64,000 bases of DNA from Phaeacidiphilus oryzae TH49 (GTDB lineage Bacteria > Actinomycetota > Actinomycetes > Streptomycetales > Streptomycetaceae): assembly GCF_000744815.1 (NCBI RefSeq), contig NZ_JQMQ01000005.1, positions 6,281,801 to 6,345,800 of the forward strand. The letters are read 5' to 3'. Below the pieces are notes generated by a model, which was not told the origin of the DNA, searched no databases, and worked only from the letters and a program-made list of their open reading frames with translations. Each line of letters starts with the position of its first letter. Position 1 is the first letter of the stretch. Below, in pieces: positions 54,596 through 62,127 of this stretch. Both the position numbers and the translations under genes were made by a program.

Positions 54596-54775
54596 CTAGT
54601 GTTCGGCTGCCGGAAACCTTCACGATCGTGCAGATTTCCGGCAGCGCGCCAGGCAGCGAAGCCGGTGACGTCCGTGCCGCTCCGGTACGGGCCAGTCCGG
54701 CGCTGTCCCGCAACTGTATGGGCCGCCGCCCCCGCGGCGGCCCGAGCCAGGTCGCCTCCTGTCGCGCGCTCTACG
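54596..54775 (+). ncRNA. Cobalamin riboswitch
   Basis: The conserved core is present: GAAGCCGGTG (54658-54667), AGTCCGGCGCTGTCCCGCAA (from 54694), CTGTATGG, and GAGCCAGGTCGCC (from 54744). The P5 stem GCCGG/CCGGC closes a loop that contains an extra hairpin (CCGTGCCG/CGGTACGG, 54672-54690). A perfect 10-bp stem GGGCCGCCGC/GCGGCGGCCC (54720-54743) follows the CAACTGTA box. An 11-bp hairpin (54606-54645) precedes the core. It lies 115 bp upstream of the BtuF-like lipoprotein gene and should switch off the importer when adenosylcobalamin is plentiful. The boundaries are approximate. Confidence 0.87.
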
Positions 54776-54889
54776 ACATCGACCCTCGAGGGAAGGGCGA
54801 TCCGTTTCCGTCGGCGCGTGGGTGATCCGCACCGGCGCGGCCTGCCGGCGGATCAGCTTCCTCCCGAGCGCACAGGAGGAAGCCGCGCC

Positions 54890-55936
54890 ATGGCGCAACA
54901 CCCCATCCCGTCCCGGTCCCGCTCCGGGTCCCGCTCCCGCTCCCTTCGGCGCGGGCCGGCCGTCCGCGCGGCGGCCTCGGCGGTCGCCGCGGTCGCGGCC
55001 GTGGCCGTTCTCGCGGGCTGCGGTTCCGGCTCCGGTTCCGGCTCTGCTTCCGCCTCTGCTTCCGGCTCCGGCGGATCGTCGGCGGCGGCCCCGTCCGGCT
55101 CCTTCCCGGTCAAGGTGACCGCGGCCAACGGCTCGGTCACCGTCAAGAGCCGGCCCGAGCACATCGTCTCGCTGGCGCCGACCCTCACCGAGGACCTGTA
55201 CGCGGTCGGCGCGGGCAAGCAGGTGGTCGCGGTGGACGCGGACTCCGACTACCCGGCCGGCGTCCCGCACACCGGCCTCAGCGGGCTCACCCCCAACATC
55301 GAGGCGATCGTCCGGTACCAGCCGGACCTGGTCGTCGCCTCGCAGGACTCCGGCGGCCTGGTCGCCGGCCTGCGCAAGCTCGGCGTGCCGGTGCTGATCG
55401 AGCCCGCGGTGGCCACCCTGAACGGCGCCTACGCGCAGCTGCAGCAGGTCGGCCAGGCCACCGGGCACGCCGCGGAGGCGGCGCGGACCGTGGCCGGGAT
55501 GAAGTCCTCGATCGCGGCCACCGTCAGGAAGGCCGGCAGCGGCCACGCCGACCTCAGCTACTTCTGGGAGCTCGGCGCCGACCCGTACTACTCGGCCACC
55601 TCCAAGACCTTCGTCGGCGAGATCGCCTCCCTCTTCGGTCTGAGGAACATCGCCGACAAGGCGGACAAGGCCACCGACGGGGGCTATCCCGAGCTGTCCC
55701 AGGAGTACATCGTCAAGGCCCGGCCGCAGCTGGTCTTCCTGACCGACGGAGGCCCGTCCAACGGCGGCCAGTCCCCGGCCGGGGTCGCCCGCAGGCCCGG
55801 CTGGGCGGAGGTTCCGGCGGTGAGGAACCACCAGGTCATCGACCTGAACGCGGACATCGCCTCGCGCTGGGGACCGCGGCTTCCGCAGCTGGTCGCGGAG
55901 ATCGCCCAGGCGGTCGAGAAGGCCTCCGGGCGATGA
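54890..55936 (+). CDS. btuF: Cobalamin ABC transporter substrate-binding lipoprotein (BtuF-like)
   Basis: The 348-residue exported protein has a long Arg/Ser N-region, a hydrophobic core and the lipobox VAVLAGCGSG (Cys at about residue 44). A Gly/Ser linker leads to the helical-backbone metal-receptor fold (RPEHIVSLAPTLTEDLYAVG; LSGLTPNIEAIVRYQPDLVV; DLSYFWELGADPYYSATSKT). Control by the upstream riboswitch makes a corrinoid the most likely ligand. GGAGGAAG lies ten bases before the ATG, and the stop overlaps the permease start (ATGA). Confidence 0.92.
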   Translation: MAQHPIPSRSRSGSRSRSLRRGPAVRAAASAVAAVAAVAVLAGCGSGSGSGSASASASGSGGSSAAAPSGSFPVKVTAANGSVTVKSRPEHIVSLAPTLTEDLYAVGAGKQVVAVDADSDYPAGVPHTGLSGLTPNIEAIVRYQPDLVVASQDSGGLVAGLRKLGVPVLIEPAVATLNGAYAQLQQVGQATGHAAEAARTVAGMKSSIAATVRKAGSGHADLSYFWELGADPYYSATSKTFVGEIASLFGLRNIADKADKATDGGYPELSQEYIVKARPQLVFLTDGGPSNGGQSPAGVARRPGWAEVPAVRNHQVIDLNADIASRWGPRLPQLVAEIAQAVEKASGR

Positions 55937-56961
55937 CCCCGTCCCGTCGCTCCCGTGCCGTGCGCGGCTACGCCCTCGCGGTGGTCTTCCTCGCCGCCGC
56001 GGTGCTGGTCGGCGCCATGGCGGGGGCGGCGGACCTCAACCCGCTGGCCACCGCGGCCGCGCTGGTGGACCGGCTGCCGCTGGTCCACCTGCCGGGCGGG
56101 CTGGGCCCGCTGGACCGGGCGGTGCTCTTCCAGATCCGGCTGCCCCGGGTGGTGCTGGGGGCGCTGGTCGGCGGGGCGCTCTCGCTGGCCGGCGCCGGCT
56201 ACCAGGGGGTGTTCCGCAACCCGCTGGTGGACTCCTCACTGCTGGGGGCCTCCGCCGGGGCCGGGCTCGGCGCGACCGTCGCGATCGTCTCGCTCGGCGG
56301 CACGGCGCCGGCCGCGGTGCCGGTGGCCGCCTTCGCGGGCTCGCTGGCCGGGGTCGCCTTCGCCTACCTGGCGGGCACCGCCGGCGGGCGGGGCACCGCG
56401 ACGCTGCTGCTGGCCGGGCTCGCCGTCTCGATGTTCCTGACGGCCGTCCAGACCTACCTGCTGCAGCGGTCCAGCCAGGACATCCAGCGGGTGTACTCCT
56501 GGCTGCTGGGCTCGCTCGCCGGGGCGACCTGGCACCAGGTGCTTGAGGTGCTGCCCTATCTGGCGGTCTCCGCGGCGATCGTGCTGCTGCACGGCCGCCA
56601 CCTGGACGTGCTGTCGGTCGGGGACGAGGAGGCCCGGGCGCTCGGCCTCCACCCGGGCCGGGTGCGGCTGGCGGTGGTGGCCTCCTGCGCGCTGGCGGCG
56701 GCGAGCGCGGTCGCGGTCAGCGGGCTGATCGGGTTTGTCGGGATCGTCGTCCCGCACGCGGTGCGGCGGCTGGCGGGGGTGTCGTACCGGGTGGTGCTTC
56801 CGCTGTCGCTGCTGTTCGGGGCCGGATTCCTGGTGCTGGCCGACACCCTGGCCCGTACCGTCGTCGCGCCGGCCGAGCTGCCGATCGGGGTGGTCACCGC
56901 GCTGATCGGCTCGCCGGCCTTCGTCTGGATCCTCCGCTCGACCCGGGCGGTGCGGACATGA
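55933..56961 (+). CDS. btuC: Cobalamin ABC transporter permease (BtuC/FecCD family)
   Basis: The 342-residue permease has about ten predicted helices and the FecCD pattern FQIRLPRVVLGALVGGALSL, AGAGYQGVFRNPLVDSSLLG, SWLLGSLAGATW, SVGDEEARALGLHPGRVRLA and GLIGFVGIVVPHAVRRLAGV. It forms the membrane channel with the ATPase encoded next. The start overlaps btuF and the end overlaps the ATPase gene, both by ATGA, so the three genes form one translationally coupled unit. Confidence 0.93.
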   Translation: MTPSRRSRAVRGYALAVVFLAAAVLVGAMAGAADLNPLATAAALVDRLPLVHLPGGLGPLDRAVLFQIRLPRVVLGALVGGALSLAGAGYQGVFRNPLVDSSLLGASAGAGLGATVAIVSLGGTAPAAVPVAAFAGSLAGVAFAYLAGTAGGRGTATLLLAGLAVSMFLTAVQTYLLQRSSQDIQRVYSWLLGSLAGATWHQVLEVLPYLAVSAAIVLLHGRHLDVLSVGDEEARALGLHPGRVRLAVVASCALAAASAVAVSGLIGFVGIVVPHAVRRLAGVSYRVVLPLSLLFGAGFLVLADTLARTVVAPAELPIGVVTALIGSPAFVWILRSTRAVRT

Positions 56962-57752
56962 GCGGGGCCCGGGGGGCCGCTCTCGACGTCACCGCCCTGG
57001 ACGTCGACCTGGACCGGGCGCCGGTGGTCCGGGACGTCTCCTGCTCGGTCGCGCCCGGCGGCTGGCTGGCGCTGATCGGGCCCAACGGCGCCGGGAAGTC
57101 CACCCTGCTGCGCGCCGTCGCCGGGCTGGTCCGGAGGCGCGGCGGCACCGTCCTCGTCGACGGCGGCGACCTCGGCCGGCTGCGGCCCCGGGAGCGGGCC
57201 CGGCTGATCGGCTACGTCCCGCAGACCCCGGTGCTGCCCCCCGACCTGACGGTCCGTGAGTACGTGCTGCTCGGCCGCACCCCGCACCTCGGCTACCTGG
57301 CCAACCCGGGGGAGCGGGACCGCTCGGCCGTGGAGCGCACCCTGGACGCCCTGGACCTCGCCCGGTTCGCCGACCGCCGGCTCTCCGCGCTCTCCGGGGG
57401 CGAGCGGCAGCGCGCCACCGTGGCCCGGGCGCTGGCCCAGGAGCCGCGGCTGCTGCTGCTCGACGAGCCCACCTCGGCGCTCGACCTCGGCCACCAGCAG
57501 CACGTCCTCGACCTGGTCGAGGGGCTGCGGGCGGACCACGGGCTGACCGTGGTCACCACCCTCCACGACCTGACCACCGCGGGCCAGTACGCCGACCGGC
57601 TGGTGCTGCTGGACAAGGGGCGGGTGGAGGCGGCGGGCGCCCCCGGCGAGGTCATCACCCAGGAGCTGGTCGCCCGCGTGTACGGGGCCCGGGTCGCCGT
57701 CACCCGCGGCCCGGACGGGCGGCCGGTGGTCACCCCGCTGCATGGCGGGTGA
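56958..57752 (+). CDS. btuD: Cobalamin ABC transporter ATP-binding protein (BtuD-like)
   Basis: The 264-residue ATPase has Walker A GPNGAGKSTLL (about 39-49), Q-loop GYVPQTPVLPPDLTVREYVL, signature LSGGERQRATVARALAQEPR, Walker B LLLLDEPTSALDLGHQ, and switch-His TTLHDLTTAGQYADRLVLLD. It is of the FepC/BtuD type. It energises the BtuFC importer. The last gene of the riboswitch operon, it is followed by a GC-rich tandem repeat. Confidence 0.93.
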   Translation: MSGARGAALDVTALDVDLDRAPVVRDVSCSVAPGGWLALIGPNGAGKSTLLRAVAGLVRRRGGTVLVDGGDLGRLRPRERARLIGYVPQTPVLPPDLTVREYVLLGRTPHLGYLANPGERDRSAVERTLDALDLARFADRRLSALSGGERQRATVARALAQEPRLLLLDEPTSALDLGHQQHVLDLVEGLRADHGLTVVTTLHDLTTAGQYADRLVLLDKGRVEAAGAPGEVITQELVARVYGARVAVTRGPDGRPVVTPLHGG

Positions 57753-57764
57753 ACGGCGCCGCGC

Positions 57765-57846
57765 GGCCGGTCAGCGCCCGGCCGTTCAGCGTCCGGGTTG
57801 ATCGAGGCCCGGCCGGTCAGCGCCCCGCCCGGCCGGTCAGCGCCCG
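57765..57846. repeat. GGCCGGTCAGCGCCCG tandem repeat overlapping the DoxX stop
   Basis: Near-identical 16-bp units begin at 57765, 57780 (GGCCGTTCAGCGTCCG), 57811 and 57831. The last unit runs over the stop codon of the DoxX-family gene on the other strand (57837-57839). The repeats fill the space between the two convergent genes. Confidence 0.8.
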
Positions 57847-58193
57847 GTCGCCAGGCCGAGTGCCAGGGCGGCGGCGGCCAGCGCGAGGTAGAGGCCGGGG
57901 AAGGCGAGGTTGTAGAGGACGCGGGCGCGCAGGTGCGCCGCCATCGCGCCCAGGTAGAACAGGACCAGGCCGATCGCGGCGGCGGTGCCGACCACCGGGA
58001 CGCCCAGCAGGCCGAGCAGCAGACCCCCGGCCCCGGCCGCCTTCAGAGCGGCGAGGCGCGGCAGCCAGCTCTCCGGGACGCCGACCTCGGCGGAGTTGGC
58101 CAGCACGAAGCGGGCCCGGGCCAGATCGGCGGCGGCGATTCCGGCGTTGGCGACCAGGGCGGCCACGGTGACGAGAAGGTATCCGGCAGTCAT
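57837..58193 (-). CDS. DoxX-family membrane protein
   Basis: The 118-residue protein has four hydrophobic helices (MTAGYLLVTVAALVANAGIA; LKAAGAGGLLLGLLGVPVVG; AAAIGLVLFYLGAMAAHLRA; LYNLAFPGLYLALAAAALAL), as in DoxX/DUF4267-like proteins associated with quinone or redox membrane chemistry. I chose the ATG at 58193, since earlier in-frame starts add a basic stretch that would cover the intergenic promoter. It is divergent from a LysR gene and is its likely target. Its 3' end lies in the tandem repeat. Confidence 0.85.
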   Translation of the reverse strand: MTAGYLLVTVAALVANAGIAAADLARARFVLANSAEVGVPESWLPRLAALKAAGAGGLLLGLLGVPVVGTAAAIGLVLFYLGAMAAHLRARVLYNLAFPGLYLALAAAALALGLATGR

Positions 58194-58229
58194 GGGACGA
58201 GCCTCCGCGCGGCGCCGGGCCACCGTCCA

Positions 58230-58246
58230 ATACCTGCTTCTATAAC
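58230..58246 (+). promoter_or_regulatory. LysR box and -10 in the DoxX/LysR divergent region
   Basis: ATA-N8-TAT (58230-58243, ATACCTGCTTCTAT) has the dyad form typical of LysR sites. TATAAC (58241-58246) is a good -10 that would start transcription about two bases before the LysR ATG at 58255. The message would then be almost leaderless, and autoregulation by the same site is plausible. Confidence 0.55.
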
Positions 58247-58254
58247 CTGGGAGC

Positions 58255-59187
58255 ATGGATGTGGACACCCGCCTGCTGCGCTACTTCGCGGCCGTCGCCG
58301 AGGAGGGCGCGCTGACCCGGGCCGCCGAGCGGCTGTTCGTCTCGCAGCCCGCGCTGACCAAGCAGATCAAGCAGTTGGAGGCGCTGCTCGGGGTGCGCCT
58401 CTTCGAGCGTTCCCGCTCCGGGATGGCGCTCACCGAACCGGGCCGCGCGCTGGCCGGCCGGCTGCCGGAGCTGCTCGGTGTCTGGGACCGGACGGTGGCG
58501 GAGACGCGGGGCGCGGCGAGCCGGGCCGCTCGGGTGCTGCGGGTCGGCTTCATCGCCAGCGCCGCGAACGAGGCCACCCAGGAGATCGTCGCCGGGTTCG
58601 CGGCCCGGCGCCCGGGGTGGCGAGTGGAGATGCGGCAGGCGTCCTGGGGCGACCCGAGCGCGGGTCTGGCCGACGGCGAGGTCGATGTGGCGCTGCTGCG
58701 GCTGCCCTTCCCCGGGCAGGAGGCGCTGCGTACCGAGGAACTCTTCGCCGAGGCCCGCTGGGTGGCTCTGCCCGCGGGGCACCGGCTGGCCTCCCGCGAG
58801 GTGGTCGCCTTCGCCGAGCTGTGGGACGAGCCGTTCGTCGCCGCCCCGGCGGAGACCGGGGGCTGGCGCGACTACTGGCTGGGCACGGACGAGCGTGGCG
58901 GCCGGCCGGTACGCGTGGGCGCCGTCACGGACCAGCCGGACGAGTGGCTGAGCGCGATCGCCAACGGCTACGGCGTCGCCTTGGCCCCTGCCTCGGCCGC
59001 CCGCTTCTACGCCCGGCCGGGGGTGGTCTACCGCCCGGTGGAGGGCGTCGGGCCCAGCCGGGTGGGGGTCGGCTGGTCGCCGGTGCACGACTCCGACCCG
59101 GTGGTCCGGGACTTCGTGGACTGCTGCCGGGAGACCGCGTCCGAGGAGGACCTGCGGTGGGGACCGCCCCCGGCGGGAGGCGGCTGA
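58255..59187 (+). CDS. LysR-family transcriptional regulator
   Basis: The 310-residue protein has the LysR winged HTH (TRLLRYFAAVAEEGALTRAA, ERLFVSQPALTKQIKQLEAL, LGVRLFERSRSGMALTEPGR, residues 5-63) and a periplasmic-binding-like effector domain (VLRVGFIASAANEATQEIVA, WRVEMRQASWGDPSAGLADG, EVDVALLRLP). It is divergent from the DoxX-family gene, the usual layout for a LysR regulator and its target. Its 3' end converges on the VOC gene. Confidence 0.92.
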   Translation: MDVDTRLLRYFAAVAEEGALTRAAERLFVSQPALTKQIKQLEALLGVRLFERSRSGMALTEPGRALAGRLPELLGVWDRTVAETRGAASRAARVLRVGFIASAANEATQEIVAGFAARRPGWRVEMRQASWGDPSAGLADGEVDVALLRLPFPGQEALRTEELFAEARWVALPAGHRLASREVVAFAELWDEPFVAAPAETGGWRDYWLGTDERGGRPVRVGAVTDQPDEWLSAIANGYGVALAPASAARFYARPGVVYRPVEGVGPSRVGVGWSPVHDSDPVVRDFVDCCRETASEEDLRWGPPPAGGG

Positions 59188-59194
59188 CCCTGGA

Positions 59195-59935
59195 TCAACT
59201 CCCGGTCCGCGGATCCCGGTCGGTCAGGCAGTACAGCCCGCCGGCCGGGTCGCGCATCACGGTCCATCCCCGGAACTCTTCCACGAAGGAGGCGCCGAGG
59301 CGCTCGTGGGCGGTGCGGGCGGCGGCCCTCGCCCCGCCGCAGGCGAAGTCCAGGTGGGCGCCGATCGGACCCGGGGTGTCCAGCCGCTGAAGCAGGAGGT
59401 GGACGGGCGGGGCCGGGACCTCGTCCGGCGCGTTCGGCCGCACCGTCCGGAACTCGGACCGCTGCCCGGGGACCACCCGCCACTCCGTCAGCCCGGCCCA
59501 GAACTCCGTCTCCGCCTCGTACGCGTCCGGCGGGACGTCGATGCAGACCTGGTCCAGGCGGATGCCGCCGGACTCCTCCGGCCGGGTGGTCTCGCCCTTC
59601 CAGGGCACCGCGCAGAACGGCTGCCCGGCCGGGGAGGACAGCACGGTGTGGCTGCTGTGCTCGGCGACCACCGCCGCCCCGCAGGAGACGGCCCGCGCCA
59701 CCAGCGCCGCCACGTCCTCGACCGCGAGGCACACATGCGCGCCGCCCGCTCCCTCCCGCACCCCCTGCACCTTCACGCAGGGGTCCGCCCCGCCCGGCGG
59801 CAGCAGGGTGGCGAACTCGCCGTCCTGGCCTCGCCGTTCCGAGACCGAGGCCCCGGTGGCCGCCGCCCAGAACCGGGCCGCCTCCTCGAACCCCGCCGCC
59901 GGTCGATCCACGAACGCCCACACCCAGCGAATCAC
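59195..59935 (-). CDS. Two-domain VOC-superfamily protein
   Basis: The 246-residue protein has two glyoxalase-like domains (VIRWVWAFVDRPAAGFEEAA, HVCLAVEDVAALVARAVSCG; then RLDQVCIDVPPDAYEAETEF, HLDFACGGARAAARTAHERL, MRDPAGGLYCLTDRDP). The architecture resembles actinobacterial drug-binding or resistance VOC proteins. The metal-ligand pattern is incomplete, so it may bind rather than convert its ligand. The GTG at 59935 has GGAGGAG nine bases before it. Confidence 0.85.
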   Translation of the reverse strand: MIRWVWAFVDRPAAGFEEAARFWAAATGASVSERRGQDGEFATLLPPGGADPCVKVQGVREGAGGAHVCLAVEDVAALVARAVSCGAAVVAEHSSHTVLSSPAGQPFCAVPWKGETTRPEESGGIRLDQVCIDVPPDAYEAETEFWAGLTEWRVVPGQRSEFRTVRPNAPDEVPAPPVHLLLQRLDTPGPIGAHLDFACGGARAAARTAHERLGASFVEEFRGWTVMRDPAGGLYCLTDRDPRTGS

Positions 59936-60070
59936 GCCTGCTCCTCCGTCCACTCGGTACCCGTCCCGCTGTATCACCTGCCCCATCCTGGCCGGTCGCG
60001 CAACGCCCGCGCGCTTCCTGTGATGTGCTGGGGCTTGATCAAGGAAGCGGCTCGGGAGAGGAACGCACGG

Positions 60071-60760
60071 TTGATCGACGGAGTGATGTTCGACTTCTCG
60101 GGGACGCTCCTGCGGATCGAGTCCGCGGCGGAGTGGCTGCGGGGGGCGCTGGACGAGGCCGGGGTGGAGGTCGGCGAGGAGGAGTTCGCCGGGTGCGTGG
60201 GGCGGCTGGAGGAGTTCGGGGCGCTGCCGGGGGGTGGGGAGCCGCGGGTGGTGCCGGGGCATCTGGAACGGCTCTGGCGGGAGCGGGACTTGACTGCCGA
60301 GCGGCATCGGGCCTGCTACACCGCGCTGGCGCGGGAGGCCGGGCTGCCGGATCCGGGCCTGGCCGACGTGCTGTACGACCGGCACCGCCGGCCGGTGGCC
60401 TGGCAGCCGTACCGGGACGCCGAGTCGACGCTGCGCGGGCTGCGCGAACGCGGGCTGCGGACCGCGGTGGTCAGCAACATCGGCTGGGACCTGCGGCCGG
60501 TCCTCGAGTTCCACGGTCTCGCCCGGTACGTCGACGCGTGGGTGTTGTCCTACGAGTTGGGGGTGAAGAAGCCCGATCCGCGGATCTTCGGTGCCGCCTG
60601 CGAGGAGCTCGGCCTGCCGCCGGCCTCGGTGCTGATGGTGGGGGACGACCGGCGGGCGGACACCGGCGCCGCCGCGCTCGGCTGCCCGGTGCATCTCGTC
60701 GACCACGCCCCGGTCGCCGAGCGCCCTGACCAGCTGAGCCGGGTCTTCGAACTGCTCTGA
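60071..60760 (+). CDS. HAD-superfamily hydrolase with variant motif I
   Basis: The 229-residue protein follows the HAD fold: motif I FDFSGTLLRI (nucleophile Asp8), motif II TAVVSNIGWDL, motif III Lys in ELGVKKPDPRIFGAACEELG, and motif IV VLMVGDDRRADTGAAALGCP. In phosphatases the residue two after the nucleophile is Asp; here it is Ser, so the usual acid/base is missing. The start is probably TTG 60071, after AGAGGAACGCACGG; ATG 60086 would cut too close to motif I. The substrate is unknown. Confidence 0.85.
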   Translation: MIDGVMFDFSGTLLRIESAAEWLRGALDEAGVEVGEEEFAGCVGRLEEFGALPGGGEPRVVPGHLERLWRERDLTAERHRACYTALAREAGLPDPGLADVLYDRHRRPVAWQPYRDAESTLRGLRERGLRTAVVSNIGWDLRPVLEFHGLARYVDAWVLSYELGVKKPDPRIFGAACEELGLPPASVLMVGDDRRADTGAAALGCPVHLVDHAPVAERPDQLSRVFELL

Positions 60761-60806
60761 GCCGGCCTCCGGGCAACCCCTAAGGGGTCCCCGGACATCG
60801 CCCCCG

Positions 60807-60992
60807 GCCCAGGACGTCCGCGCCAGGACCAGCAACGGCGCGATCACGGTGACGGTGCCGGGCGGGCCGTATGCCGTCACCGCGGAGACGGGCGGCGACA
60901 AGAACATCGGTGTGCCGGACCCGGCCTCCGCCCCGCACACCCTGGACCTCCACACCAGCAACGGGGCGATCACCGTCAAGCCCGCGGCGTAG
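60807..60992 (+). pseudogene. C-terminal remnant of a DUF4097 beta-strand-repeat protein
   Basis: A frame of 61 codons ending at TAG 60990-60992 translates to QDVRARTSNGAITVTVPGGP, YAVTAETGGDKN and HTLDLHTSNGAITVKPAA. The twice-repeated TSNGAITV strand motif is the DUF4097 hallmark, and the codons carry the strong G/C third-position bias of real genes. It has no start codon or N-terminal part. It directly follows the HAD gene, in the same direction. A complete member of the family lies at 15069-15971. Confidence 0.78.
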
Positions 60993-61037
60993 CGAAGAAG
61001 GCCGAGGGGCAGGGGGACAGGGAGGGCGAGAGGTCGG

Positions 61038-61886
61038 CTACCCCCACAGCTCCTTGGTGGCGGGGGCCGCCGCCAGTCCCTGGGCCAGCCCCGCCTCGCC
61101 GGCCGGGGTGCGGCTCGCGGGCGACAGCGGGTCGGTGCCGAAGGCCGCGCGGGCCGCCTCGTCCGGGACGATCACCTGGATCCGGCCGCCGGCACCGGCG
61201 ATCGCGTCCGCGTCCGCCTCCAGCACCGGATCCGGCATCGGCGCGACGACCAGGGTACGGCCCGCCCGTCCGGCCGCCAGGTCGAGGTTGGTCATCGAGC
61301 GGACGCCGCCGTCGGTGTAGCGGGCCCCGCCGATCGTCACCGGCGGCCAGACCCCGGGCACCGAGCAGCTGGCGGCCACCGCGTCCACCAACGGCACGCC
61401 CGAGGAGCGGTCCAGGACCCTGGACTGGCCGGTGGCGGCGTCCACCACGACGATCTCCAGCCGGTGCGCGGGCCACTCGTGCGAGGGCAGCCGGGCCTCG
61501 ATCACCGCCCGGCGGGCGGACTCGGGGACCGTCGCCGCCTTCAGGGCCAGGGCCCCGACCCGGCGCCGGCGCTCCACCGGGTCCCCGGTGTCCGAAGCCA
61601 GCTCCTGGAGGGCCGCGAAGGCCGCCTCCACGGCGCCCTCCGCCGGAAGTAACTCCTGGCGCTGGTGGGCGGGTTCGACCTGGGCCCGATACAGCTCGCC
61701 GAGCGGGGTGCCACTGCTGATCTGGGCCGTGACCGAGGAGCCGGCGGAGGTGCCGATCATCAGATCGGCGGCGGTGGCGTCCACGCCGCCGCGGGCCAGC
61801 CCGGTCAGCACGCCGGTGGCCCAGGCGATCCCGGCCACCCCGCCCCCACCGATCACCAGGGCCCGCTCGAATCCCGACTCGGCCAT
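61038..61886 (-). CDS. Patatin-like phospholipase
   Basis: The 282-residue lipid acyl hydrolase has the oxyanion glycine motif GGGGVAGI (13-20), nucleophile Ser47 in GTSAGS and catalytic Asp in YTDGGVRSM, the Ser-Asp dyad of patatins. There is no signal peptide. The ATG at 61886 gives the normal start FERALVIGGGG. A GTG six bases earlier is also possible. It is divergent from the MFS gene and probably acts on membrane phospholipids or storage lipids; the physiological substrate is unknown. Confidence 0.9.
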   Translation of the reverse strand: MAESGFERALVIGGGGVAGIAWATGVLTGLARGGVDATAADLMIGTSAGSSVTAQISSGTPLGELYRAQVEPAHQRQELLPAEGAVEAAFAALQELASDTGDPVERRRRVGALALKAATVPESARRAVIEARLPSHEWPAHRLEIVVVDAATGQSRVLDRSSGVPLVDAVAASCSVPGVWPPVTIGGARYTDGGVRSMTNLDLAAGRAGRTLVVAPMPDPVLEADADAIAGAGGRIQVIVPDEAARAAFGTDPLSPASRTPAGEAGLAQGLAAAPATKELWG

Positions 61887-62127
61887 CTCCACGTTCCCAC
61901 CCGTCACATTCGCCTCCGCACGCCCATGGGACCACCGGACCACTCCGGCACCAGGCCCCAACCGCCCGCGCGGGCGGGCCATTCCCCCGGCCCGGCGCCG
62001 AGGCGCGTCCGGGTGCGGGTGCGGGTCCGGGTCGGGAAACGAGCAGAACTGTGAGAGCCGTTGACGGGGCTCCGGGCGGGTGGTTCTCTTCCTGGCTGAC
62101 AAATCGTCAGCAGAGAGGGGTGGGAGG

